From: Henriciella marina DSM 19595
GTDB taxonomy: Bacteria; Pseudomonadota; Alphaproteobacteria; Caulobacterales; Hyphomonadaceae
Assembly: GCF_000376805.1 (NCBI RefSeq)
Contig: NZ_AQXT01000002.1
Coordinates: 2,852,001-2,916,000 of the forward strand
Reading direction: 5' to 3'
Length of the DNA stretch: 64,000 bases
Shown here piece by piece: positions 54,557 to 61,843 of this stretch; position 1 is the first letter of the stretch; each line of letters begins with the position of its first letter. The position numbers and the translations under genes were made by a program. The notes under the pieces are model-generated. The model was not told the DNA's origin and did no database searches. It saw only the letters and a list, made by a program, of their open reading frames with translations.

Positions 54557-54578
54557 CATATAAACATGCCTTTATATG
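54557..54578. promoter_or_regulatory. Candidate operator palindrome upstream of the ArsR-type regulator
   Basis: CATATAAA (54557-54564), six spacer bases, then TTTATATG (54571-54578) is a perfect 8-bp inverted repeat, ending 6 bp from the regulator start codon. Position and AT-rich symmetry fit an ArsR-family autoregulatory site controlling the methionine operon. It could also touch the divergent mlaA promoter region. Confidence 0.6.
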
Positions 54579-54710
54579 AATGACAATATGCAGCCTCTGG
54601 TGTGGCCTCTGGAACACCAATTGCGAACAAGCGCCTTATCCACGCCCATCCCGGCGTTGAAAGCAGAGTGCCAAGCGTACATATGCTGGGGCCAGACGAC
54701 GGAAATCATC

Positions 54711-55496
54711 ATGAAGACAATACTCCCAGCCCTCATCGCCCTCATGTCCCTTGCGGCGTGTTCAACCACGCAGAGCGCATCGGACGTCAATGATCCTTTG
54801 GAGGGCCTCAACCGCAACGTCTATGCGTTCAATGAGACCGTCGACAAGGCGGCCATCGAACCAGTTGCCCGCGGCTACAAGGCCGTAGTGCCTGAGCCAG
54901 CGCGCGACGGGGTCCACAATGTGCTGACCAATCTGCGCCAGCCGATCATCTTTACCAATTCAGTTCTGCAGGGAAATGCCAACTCGTCCGCAGAGACGCT
55001 TGGGCGCTTCCTGATCAATTCGACCGTCGGTGTTGTCGGCCTCTTTGATGTTGCCAGCACGGTTGGCCTTGAAGAGCATGACGAGGATTTCGGGCAGACC
55101 ATGGGCGTCTGGGGTGTTGGACCTGGGCCGTTTCTTGTGCTGCCGCTGCTCGGCCCGAGCAATGTGCGCGACACGGTCGGCGTTGCGGTTGACCGGGTAT
55201 TCGACCCGCTCACCTGGACTGAATTCGAGGGCGATCCCGACCTAGATGACGATATTGCCGTAACCCGCACCATACTCGGCGTGGTCGACACGCGGTCCCG
55301 CCTGATCGAGGTCATCGAAACACTGCGCGAACAGCCAGAGCCTTATGTCGCGCTTCGCCGGAATTATTCATCGCAACGCCAGGCTGCCATCAGAAATGGG
55401 CAGACTGAGGCGGATCCGTACAAAGATTTGCCTGATTTCGATGTTTATGATGACGCTGACGACCAGGGGACGGACGTCGAAGACCAGCAGGACTAG
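54711..55496 (+). CDS. mlaA: MlaA-family outer-membrane phospholipid-removal lipoprotein
   Basis: From ATG 54711 the protein is 261 residues with a lipoprotein signal (SLAACST, Cys17). The MlaA/VacJ domain follows (NDPLEGLNRNVYAFNETVDK, then NLRQPIIFTNSVLQGN, GRFLINSTVGVVGLFDVAS, DFGQTMGVWGVGPGPFLVLPL). MlaA sits in the outer membrane and extracts mislocalised phospholipids from the outer leaflet. It is followed five bases later by mlaC. The acidic C-terminal tail (DVYDDADDQGTDVEDQQD) is variable in the family. No mlaFEDB genes are in the window. Confidence 0.93.
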   Translation: MKTILPALIALMSLAACSTTQSASDVNDPLEGLNRNVYAFNETVDKAAIEPVARGYKAVVPEPARDGVHNVLTNLRQPIIFTNSVLQGNANSSAETLGRFLINSTVGVVGLFDVASTVGLEEHDEDFGQTMGVWGVGPGPFLVLPLLGPSNVRDTVGVAVDRVFDPLTWTEFEGDPDLDDDIAVTRTILGVVDTRSRLIEVIETLREQPEPYVALRRNYSSQRQAAIRNGQTEADPYKDLPDFDVYDDADDQGTDVEDQQD

Positions 55497-55500
55497 ACCT

Positions 55501-56121
55501 ATGAAAAGCGTTAGATACATACTTGCTGCGGCGGCGGCCGTTGCAGCCTGTGCACCGGTTTTGGCCGATGCGCGCACCGAAGCCTTCGTGCAAGAAAACG
55601 CCAATGACGTTCTCAAGGCGCTGAACGATCCTTCGCTGAGCCGCGATGCGCGCACAGAGCTTTTCAGCGATTACATGGAAGAGTTCGCGGACTTCAGGGC
55701 GATCAGCCGCTTTGTCATTGGCAAGTATGCCAACCGTTTCACCGCCGAGGAGCTTGAGCGGTTCCAGGAGACGTTCGAGGAATATGCTCTCGCCGTTTAC
55801 GAGAACGAGCTTGATGACTATCGCGGCGAGCAGGTCATTGTCGAAGGCTCTACCGACCGGACGCCCCGGGACTCCATCGTCGATACGCGTATCCCGCGGG
55901 CTGATGGAGAGGAAATGAGCGTTCGCTGGCGTGTACTTCGCCGTAATGACAGCTATCAGGTCGTCGATGTGGCACTCAATGCCAATGGCAATCTGATCTG
56001 GCTGGCTATCGAGCAGCAGGCGCAATTCCTGTCGCTGCTGGACCGCACGAACGGGTCGGCGGATGCCCTGATCCGCAAGATCGAGCAGATGACACGGGAA
56101 GTGACCGCCGGACGCCGCTAG
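55501..56121 (+). CDS. mlaC: MlaC-family periplasmic phospholipid carrier
   Basis: The 206-residue protein has a cleavable signal peptide ending near ADA (residues ~22-25) and the MlaC/Ttg2D fold. Matching segments are SDYMEEFADFRAISRFVIGKYANRF, FEEYALAVYENELDDYRGEQVIV and LDRTNGSADALIRKIEQMTRE. MlaC ferries phospholipids between MlaA at the outer membrane and the MlaFEDB ABC transporter at the inner membrane. Here mlaA and mlaC form a two-gene operon, with the ABC transporter presumably elsewhere. Confidence 0.92.
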   Translation: MKSVRYILAAAAAVAACAPVLADARTEAFVQENANDVLKALNDPSLSRDARTELFSDYMEEFADFRAISRFVIGKYANRFTAEELERFQETFEEYALAVYENELDDYRGEQVIVEGSTDRTPRDSIVDTRIPRADGEEMSVRWRVLRRNDSYQVVDVALNANGNLIWLAIEQQAQFLSLLDRTNGSADALIRKIEQMTREVTAGRR

Positions 56122-56162
56122 CAAGAAGCGGCCCGAATTCCGGTATTTCAGTAAAGCAAAGA

Positions 56163-56200
56163 AAAGGCCCCGGCATCGCTGTCGGGGCCTTTCTTGTTTT
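56163..56200. terminator. Bidirectional Rho-independent terminator between mlaC and the PRC-barrel gene
   Basis: The stem AAAGGCCCCGGCA / TGTCGGGGCCTTT has T-runs on both strands (TTTCTTGTTTTT on plus, TTTTCTTT on minus). It lies between convergent genes and can serve both. Confidence 0.88.
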
Positions 56201-56228
56201 TAGGCCTTAGCCGAAGGCTTTCAGCTTA

Positions 56229-57035
56229 TTACTGCTGGTCGCCATATGTGTCGGTGGCGTCATCGTCCATGTCCATATCATCGTCCATGTCCATGTTGCC
56301 CATGTCGTCTTCGCGGTCATATTTGAAGACGGGCAGCATTTCGAGCTCGGTAGCCGATCCGCCGAATGCGATCTCTTCATCGTCGCCTTCGACCATCACG
56401 TTTGCAAACTCGAGCTGGCGATCGTCGCCCATCATGGTCGGGCTGCCAAGGATCGCATAAAGCGCATCGCCGTCTGCAGAGACAATGATGTCATTGATAC
56501 GTGCCGACTCGTCGGTGTTCATGAACTCGCCCGTTGTGCCGATAAGCTCAGATGCGAGGCTATAGTCGTTCAGGCCGTCCTGATCATACTCAGCGACATT
56601 CTGGATCGCTTCTTCAGTCATCGAGATCGTGAAGCGCGGCTCGTCCTCTGCGGCCATGACGAGATCAAGCTCACCATAAGGCAGGGCACCCTTGGTGCCG
56701 ACGAGGTCGACGAAATCGCCGCTGCGGAAAACAACCATCTCGATCTGACCATCGCTATTCATCAGCAGGTCGTCGACGGTGGCGATCTTCTCGCCATCGG
56801 CGCCGATTACTTCTGCGCCAACGATCTCACCGGCGCTGATCTGGCCGGATGTGAGGTACACGGTTTCAGTTTCGACCATGTCCATGTCATCTGTTTCATC
56901 AGACATGTCGGTTTCCACGACTTCGGTTTCCTGGCCGTAGGTGGCGTCGTCCATGGTGGCGTCATTGTCGTTCGAGCAGGCTGCGGCCCCAAACATGAGA
57001 GCAGATGCTGCGGCGGTTATCATGAGTTTTTTCAT
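56229..57035 (-). CDS. PRC-barrel domain lipoprotein with acidic Met/Asp-rich ends
   Basis: From ATG 57035 (GGATCTCC upstream) the protein is 268 residues with a signal peptide and lipobox (GAAACSN, Cys20). Two PRC-barrel-type segments follow (~65-130, GEIVGAEVIGADGEKIATVDDLL; ~155-215, NDIIVSADGDALYAIL). Flanking regions are strikingly acidic and methionine-rich (MSDETDDMDMVE, and the C-terminal MDMDDDMDMDDDATD). PRC-barrel lipoproteins are envelope proteins of unknown role. An 18-bp tandem duplication encodes part of the acidic tail. It is divergent from adhC. Confidence 0.75.
   Translation of the reverse strand: MKKLMITAAASALMFGAAACSNDNDATMDDATYGQETEVVETDMSDETDDMDMVETETVYLTSGQISAGEIVGAEVIGADGEKIATVDDLLMNSDGQIEMVVFRSGDFVDLVGTKGALPYGELDLVMAAEDEPRFTISMTEEAIQNVAEYDQDGLNDYSLASELIGTTGEFMNTDESARINDIIVSADGDALYAILGSPTMMGDDRQLEFANVMVEGDDEEIAFGGSATELEMLPVFKYDREDDMGNMDMDDDMDMDDDATDTYGDQQ
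56261..56296. repeat. Two tandem 18-bp repeats in the PRC-barrel gene tail
   Basis: CATCGTCCATGTCCATAT (56261-56278) is followed directly by the same 18 bases with one change (A to G at position 17). Read on the minus strand each unit encodes an Asp/Met hexapeptide, so unit number changes the tail length in frame. Confidence 0.85.
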
Positions 57036-57204
57036 GAATTGGATCTCCTTGTGAATTCCTGCTGTCAGAACGAATGCGTGGGTTCGCTTGTTCCACAGGC
57101 TGGCGCGCCATAGCGAAGAAAGTCGCAGGGTATTCGGTGCGCAACGTCTTGTGGGCACTGGGTTTAGCCGTCATGTTGCGGCTCGATTATTAGGAGCAGA
57201 TATC

Positions 57205-58311
57205 ATGAAAACGCGCGCCGCCGTCGCCTTCGAGGCCAAGAAACCGCTTGAAATCATTGAAGTCGACCTGGACGGCCCAAAGGATGGCGAGGTCCTGATC
57301 GAGATCATGGCGACGGGTATCTGCCATACCGATGCCTATACGCTGGACGGGCTCGATAGTGAGGGCCTGTTCCCGAGCATTCTCGGCCATGAGGGGGCAG
57401 GCATCGTGCGCGAGGTGGGTAAAGGCGTGACGAGCCTCAAGCCCGGCGACCATGTCATCCCGCTCTACACACCCGAATGCCGCCAGTGCAAAATGTGTCT
57501 GTCTGGCAAGACGAACCTCTGCAGCGCGATCCGCGCGACGCAGGGCAAGGGCGTGATGCCGGATGGCACCAGCCGCTTTTCCTATAAGGGAGAGACCATC
57601 TATCATTATATGGGCTGCTCGACCTTCTCCAATTTTACGGTCCTGCCAGAGATCGCGGTCGCCAAGATCCGCGATGACGCGCCGTTCGAGACCACCTGCT
57701 ATGTCGGCTGCGGTGTGACGACAGGCGTCGGCGCGGTGGTGAACACGGCCAAGGTCCAGGTCGGCGACAATGTGGTCGTCTTTGGTCTCGGCGGCATTGG
57801 CCTCAACGTCATCCAGGGCGCGAAGATGGCTGGCGCAGACCGGATCGTCGGCGTCGATATCAATAACAGCAAGAAGGAATGGGGCGAGAAGTTCGGCATG
57901 ACCGACTTCGTGAACCCGAAAGAGACAAAGGATGTCGTTGCGCATCTTGTCGAGATGCTGGATGGCGGCGCGGACTATTCATTCGACTGCACCGGCAATG
58001 TCGATGTGATGCGGCAAGCGCTGGAATGCTGCCACAAGGGCTGGGGCACGTCGGTCATCATCGGCGTCGCTGAAGCGGGCAAGGAAATCTCGACCCGGCC
58101 GTTCCAGCTGGTCACGGGCCGTAACTGGCGCGGCACGGCATTTGGCGGGGCCAAGGGGCGCACCGATGTGCCGAAGATCGTCGAATGGTATATGAACGGC
58201 AAGATCCAGATCGACCCCATGATCACGCACACTTTCAAGCTGGATGATATCAACAAAGCGTTCGAGCTGATGCACTCCGGCGAAAGCATTCGCAGCGTGG
58301 TTGTCTACTAG
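57205..58311 (+). CDS. adhC: S-(hydroxymethyl)glutathione dehydrogenase (class III alcohol dehydrogenase)
   Basis: This 368-residue zinc enzyme oxidises the glutathione adduct of formaldehyde to S-formylglutathione and also reduces S-nitrosoglutathione. The catalytic zinc site includes the cysteine in [13 protein letters not shown], and the structural zinc site is [15 protein letters not shown]. The nucleotide fold is [20 protein letters not shown]. The class III motif [15 protein letters not shown] is clear. The ATG at 57205 has TAGGAGC upstream. It is the first gene of a formaldehyde-detoxification set with a VOC protein next door and fghA 2.6 kb downstream. Confidence 0.97.
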   Translation: MKTRAAVAFEAKKPLEIIEVDLDGPKDGEVLIEIMATGICHTDAYTLDGLDSEGLFPSILGHEGAGIVREVGKGVTSLKPGDHVIPLYTPECRQCKMCLSGKTNLCSAIRATQGKGVMPDGTSRFSYKGETIYHYMGCSTFSNFTVLPEIAVAKIRDDAPFETTCYVGCGVTTGVGAVVNTAKVQVGDNVVVFGLGGIGLNVIQGAKMAGADRIVGVDINNSKKEWGEKFGMTDFVNPKETKDVVAHLVEMLDGGADYSFDCTGNVDVMRQALECCHKGWGTSVIIGVAEAGKEISTRPFQLVTGRNWRGTAFGGAKGRTDVPKIVEWYMNGKIQIDPMITHTFKLDDINKAFELMHSGESIRSVVVY

Positions 58312-58353
58312 GCATTCAGGCCCGAAGAGTTTTTGAGGAAGGAAACGAGAACT

Positions 58354-58728
58354 ATGTACAGCCACATGATGGTCGGATCGAATGATCTGGACAAAGCCAA
58401 GACTTTCTATGACGCGACCTTTGAGGCGATCGGCGGCAAGCCGGGCGTGATGGATCCCAAGGGGCGTCTTGTCTATCTGCACAATGGCGCGGTCTTCCTC
58501 GTCACGCCGCCGATTGACGGTGAGCCTGCGACGCATGGCAATGGCATGACGATCGGCTTTGCCATGAAGTCCACCGATGAGGCCGATGCCTGGCACAAGG
58601 CGGGCGCAGCGGCTGGCGGCAAGGAAATCGAGGACCCGCCAGGCTGGCGCGAAGGCGGCGGGCAGAAGCTTTACCTCGCCTATCTGCGCGACCCGGATGG
58701 CAACAAGCTCTGCGCGCTCTGCCGCTGA
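58354..58728 (+). CDS. VOC family protein in the formaldehyde cluster
   Basis: The ATG at 58354 gives a 124-residue glyoxalase-fold protein (YSHMMVGSNDLDKAKTFYDATFEAIGG, then AMKSTDEADAWHKAGAAAGG and LAYLRDPDGNKLCALCR). Small VOC genes in this position beside adhC and fghA are common in Proteobacteria, which suggests a role in handling an aldehyde or glutathione adduct, but no activity is established. The gene is 42 bp after adhC with a GAGGAAGG ribosome-binding site. Confidence 0.85.
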   Translation: MYSHMMVGSNDLDKAKTFYDATFEAIGGKPGVMDPKGRLVYLHNGAVFLVTPPIDGEPATHGNGMTIGFAMKSTDEADAWHKAGAAAGGKEIEDPPGWREGGGQKLYLAYLRDPDGNKLCALCR

Positions 58729-58754
58729 CAGGTTCCGATTTAACCGAGCATTGA

Positions 58755-58880
58755 ATGTCGCCGTCTCACCTAACGGGTGGGGCGGCGCGATATGCTGGCT
58801 ATGACGCCCCGTGGAAACCCTCGCCGCTTCGCCGCAATGAGGTGTTGATCCCGGTGATGCCTGCCGAGCCACAAGACTGA
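58755..58880 (+). CDS. Possible 41-residue small protein
   Basis: An ATG-started frame of 41 codons (begins MSPSHLTGGAARYAGYDA, ends IPVMPAEPQD) fills the gap between the VOC gene and the convergent GST gene. Its stop is 4 bp from the GST stop. Third positions are GC-rich, as in real genes here. A 12-bp hairpin (58761-58787, loop AAC) lies over its first codons. No ribosome-binding site is evident, so it could also be a non-coding spacer. Confidence 0.25.
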   Translation: MSPSHLTGGAARYAGYDAPWKPSPLRRNEVLIPVMPAEPQD

Positions 58881-58884
58881 CCCG

Positions 58885-59979
58885 TTAGGCCAGCACCACC
58901 TGACAGTTCTCGCGTTTCAGGCGGGCAGGCAGGTGGAAGGCTTTCAGCGCGTCGCCGCCAATGCGGGCGAGCAGCTCATCTGCGCGCGCGCGGGTCTGCT
59001 CATCCATCGCCTCATAAACATCGAGCGCGGCCTGTAGCCGCCAGAGCGGGAAGCTGCGGGCCTTTGCAGGGCCGCGATGTCCCTCAATGTCGATGATGAG
59101 GTCGCCAAGGGCGCGGGGAACAGGGGTGCCGGGCTCTGCATTGGCAGCCCAGTCCTCGAAGAGTTTAGCTGTGTCGTCGATGGCTGGCCATTGCACGCGC
59201 ATCTGTCGGGCGAGGATCGGCTCCAGGCTTTGCGGTATGGCGTCATCTGCCAGGAGCGCGCCGGCGCCCTTGCCGCCGCCCGCCTGCATCCGCTCAACCC
59301 AGTCTGCAACCTTGGGGGCAAGCCGCTTCATCAGCTCGCCGGAGGCTGGGTCGCGGTAGAGATGGGCGTAAAGCGGACCGTAAAAGGCAAAATCGCCCAA
59401 GGTCGGCCGCCCACCTAGAAGGTAGGGGTGGGTGTCGAGGTGGGCCGAGAGCTCGCGCAGGAAGGCTTCGTAGCTTTTCTCGATGCCGGGAATGGTGGTG
59501 TCGCTGACGCCCAGCACGGGAAGCGCCCCTTTGAAGCGGGCGCCATTCTTCTTGCCGAGGTCGTATTGCTCGTCTCTTGAGAGGTCTGGCGCAGAGAGCG
59601 CGCCAAATTCGCCATAGGCCCAGTCTTCATTGTAGTTCCAGCGGTAGTGCATCGCCGGGATGACGAGCCACTCGTCGCCGTAAAGGTGAAGCAGTTCACT
59701 GACAAAGTGCTGCAATGGCGAAGTGGGCCAGGCGGGCGGGTCCTTCTGCTCGATCCGCTCTACCGCTGCCATGATATCGGCGGTATCCTGCACGACCGTG
59801 CCGTCCGGCAGTGTGGCCACAGGAATGACCGGCCAGCCGACGTTTGGCAGGATGAGCTCCTTGTAGACGGCCTGGGTTGCAGGTTTTTCCTGATAGTCGA
59901 CGCCGCGCCAGTCCATATAGGAGCGGGCTTTCCCGGTAAAATAGCTGACCTCGGCGCCGTACAATGTGTAGCTCGTCAT
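58885..59979 (-). CDS. Glutathione S-transferase family protein with extended C-domain
   Basis: The 364-residue protein has an N-terminal GST thioredoxin-like domain (YTLYGAEVSYFTGKARSYMDW, then VIPVATLPDGTVVQDTADIMAAVER) and a helical domain with HPYLLGGRPTLGDFAFYGPLYAHLY. A further ~110 residues follow (to HLPARLKRENCQVVLA), making it much longer than a standard ~210-residue GST. This large type is seen in eukaryotes and some Alphaproteobacteria; the substrate is unknown. It lies between the VOC gene and fghA on the opposite strand. Confidence 0.85.
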   Translation of the reverse strand: MTSYTLYGAEVSYFTGKARSYMDWRGVDYQEKPATQAVYKELILPNVGWPVIPVATLPDGTVVQDTADIMAAVERIEQKDPPAWPTSPLQHFVSELLHLYGDEWLVIPAMHYRWNYNEDWAYGEFGALSAPDLSRDEQYDLGKKNGARFKGALPVLGVSDTTIPGIEKSYEAFLRELSAHLDTHPYLLGGRPTLGDFAFYGPLYAHLYRDPASGELMKRLAPKVADWVERMQAGGGKGAGALLADDAIPQSLEPILARQMRVQWPAIDDTAKLFEDWAANAEPGTPVPRALGDLIIDIEGHRGPAKARSFPLWRLQAALDVYEAMDEQTRARADELLARIGGDALKAFHLPARLKRENCQVVLA

Positions 59980-60038
59980 ATGATTTCCGAATTCCTGTGC
60001 CTATCGTGAACCTAAGGGACTGATTGGAAGGCGATATC

Positions 60039-60359
60039 ATGTCGGAGTTCAAGCATTTCTCGCTTGTTGCAGGTGGGGACATAATGGAGGGACATGCTGT
60101 TCCGAACGGCCGGATCGGACCGTCGGTTCTCTCTCTCAAGGTCTGGGCAGCATCCGTTGAAGAAGCTGTCGACGTTGTTATCGCCATTGGCAATGAGGTC
60201 GGTTTCAAGATCGAAGAGAATGTCGAGGTCTTCCGCTCGAAGGCGACGCAGATCGCTGGTGATGAGGCTTTTGCCTATGATGTGAAGATTGTCCCGTGCG
60301 AGGAAGACGACCGCGCGCTGGCTGTCGCCGAACAGGCAGAGCGCATCCGGAACGAATAG
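60039..60359 (+). CDS. Conserved-looking hypothetical protein, 106 residues
   Basis: The ATG at 60039 has GGAAGG upstream. The 106-residue soluble protein (SEFKHFSLVAGGDIMEGHAV...VWAASVEEAVDVVIAIGNEVGF...PCEEDDRALAVAEQAERIRNE) has a regular alpha-beta pattern and no signal peptide. The family is not recognised. It is the first of a plus-strand group ending in fghA, but the spacing (93 bp to the next gene) leaves co-transcription uncertain. Confidence 0.65.
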   Translation: MSEFKHFSLVAGGDIMEGHAVPNGRIGPSVLSLKVWAASVEEAVDVVIAIGNEVGFKIEENVEVFRSKATQIAGDEAFAYDVKIVPCEEDDRALAVAEQAERIRNE

Positions 60360-60452
60360 GATAAGCGGAACCTCAGGTCTCGCATTACCGTTTCCTTGAA
60401 AGACGCGCCGGCTTTTACCTGTGCGCGCCGTCCAGAATGGAAGGAAACGAAC

Positions 60453-60776
60453 ATGAAGACATTCACCACAATCAGTTCGGCGTTTGCTGCACTCGCGATT
60501 GCGGGTTGCGCGGCAACGCCGCCACCCGCCGCCGGCCCTGCCGGACCCGGCTATTATGGCGACGACCCGTACAGGGATGCCCCAGAGCGTCCGCGCGCTG
60601 ACCGCCCCTATGGTGACCCGCGCTATGACGACCGCTATGGCAACGAGCGGTACGATACATATGACGCGCGCTATCACGGGGAGCGCTACTATGATGACCG
60701 CGCCCGGCGCTATTATTACGTTGACCCGCGCACGCGCGCGACAATCTGGGTCAATGGCGAGCTGCGCAGTCGCTAG
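60453..60776 (+). CDS. Tyr/Arg/Asp-rich small lipoprotein
   Basis: The ATG at 60453 has AAGGAAACG upstream and gives 107 residues with a lipoprotein signal (AIAGCAAT, Cys19). After a Pro/Gly linker the mature part is dominated by Arg, Tyr and Asp in irregular repeats (RYDDRYGNERYDTYDARY), ending in a short conserved-looking segment (YYYVDPRTRATIWVNGELRS). Low-complexity tyrosine/arginine-rich lipoproteins of this kind are found in alphaproteobacterial envelopes, with unknown roles. Confidence 0.65.
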   Translation: MKTFTTISSAFAALAIAGCAATPPPAAGPAGPGYYGDDPYRDAPERPRADRPYGDPRYDDRYGNERYDTYDARYHGERYYDDRARRYYYVDPRTRATIWVNGELRSR

Positions 60777-60855
60777 GCCCAAGGTCTCGCCAGCCTCGTG
60801 GTGGCGGCGCTTGAGCATCATTGTGCGGTGCTGCCACAACGACGTTTCCTGAAGC

Positions 60856-60910
60856 CCTATGTAGTGGCGGTGGGCTTGTCGCCCACATGTGTTACATGTG
60901 GCAGCATAGG
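60856..60910 (+). promoter_or_regulatory. Structured leader before fghA with two mutually exclusive hairpins
   Basis: CCTATG (60856-60861) pairs with CATAGG (60905-60910), enclosing two stems. One is GTGGGC/GCCCAC (60870-60875 with 60881-60886). The other is CCACATGT-type, 60883-60890 with 60894-60901. Both need bases 60883-60886, so only one can form. The TTG start of fghA is 22 bp further on. Confidence 0.4.
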
Positions 60911-60931
60911 CAAACGAGGAAAGGTAGAGAT

Positions 60932-61765
60932 TTGGACACAGTATCAGACTGGGTAAGTTTTGGCGGAGATCTCAGCGTTCATGAGCATGAAAGCGAGACG
61001 CTTGGCTGTAACATGCGGTTTGCCGTGTTTGAGCCGCCGCAGTCGAGCGATGAGCCTGTTCCGGTTCTCTGGTATCTTTCCGGACTGACATGCAACTGGT
61101 CCAACGTCATGGAAAAGGGCGGCCTGCAGCGCAAGGCGTCAGAGCTTGGTGTGATGATCGTGGCGCCAGACACAAGCCCGCGCGGCGACGATGTGGCCGA
61201 TGATGAGGCTTATGATCTGGGGCAGGGCGCTGGCTTCTATCTGACGGCGACGCAAGAGCCATGGGCCAAGCATTACAAGATGGACCAGTATATCATGGAG
61301 GAGCTGCCTTCCGTGATCCGGTCCAACTTTGCCGCTGACATGCGCCGGCAGTCAATTTTTGGCCATTCCATGGGCGGACATGGCGCACTGGTGCTTGCGC
61401 TGCGCAATCCCGGTCATTTCCGCAGCGTGTCGGCCTTTTCGCCCATCGTGGCACCAAGCCAGGTGCCCTGGGGAGAGAAAGCGTTCTCTGCCTATCTCGG
61501 CGACGATAAGGACGCCTGGGAAGAGTGGGATGCGTGCGAGCTGGTCAGGAAGACGCAGCTCGAAACGACGATCCTTATCGATCAGGGCGAGGATGACCAG
61601 TTCCTGGAAGAGCAGCTGAAGCCGCGCCTCTTCGAAGAGGCATGCCGTGAGGCTGGACAGTCTCTGGCGATCCGCATGCGGCCGGGATACGACCATTCCT
61701 ATTATTTCATCTCGACCTTCATGGATGATCACATCATGCATCACGCAAAGGCGCTTTACGGCTAA
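60932..61765 (+). CDS. fghA: S-formylglutathione hydrolase
   Basis: FghA hydrolyses S-formylglutathione to formate and glutathione, the step after AdhC. From a TTG at 60932, with AAAGGTAGAGA upstream, the protein is 277 residues, the usual length. Motifs are VPVLWYLSGLTCN (oxyanion region), the nucleophile serine in FGHSMGGHGALV, an acidic residue in DQGEDDQF and the histidine in YDHSYYFISTF, as in esterase D-type hydrolases. In-frame ATGs at 60887 and 60896 would place the leader hairpins inside the coding region, but cannot be excluded. Confidence 0.93.
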   Translation: MDTVSDWVSFGGDLSVHEHESETLGCNMRFAVFEPPQSSDEPVPVLWYLSGLTCNWSNVMEKGGLQRKASELGVMIVAPDTSPRGDDVADDEAYDLGQGAGFYLTATQEPWAKHYKMDQYIMEELPSVIRSNFAADMRRQSIFGHSMGGHGALVLALRNPGHFRSVSAFSPIVAPSQVPWGEKAFSAYLGDDKDAWEEWDACELVRKTQLETTILIDQGEDDQFLEEQLKPRLFEEACREAGQSLAIRMRPGYDHSYYFISTFMDDHIMHHAKALYG

Positions 61766-61789
61766 GCGACTTTCGAAAGCGCAGACAAG

Positions 61790-61824
61790 AAAGCCCGCCT
61801 GGATGCATCCAGACGGGCTTTTTA
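61790..61824 (+). terminator. Rho-independent terminator of fghA
   Basis: The stem AAAGCCCGCCTGGATG / CATCCAGACGGGCTTT is followed by TTTAG, about 25 bp after the fghA stop and just before the convergent symporter gene. Confidence 0.88.
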
Positions 61825-61843
61825 GTGTGAGAGATGCGGGGCC

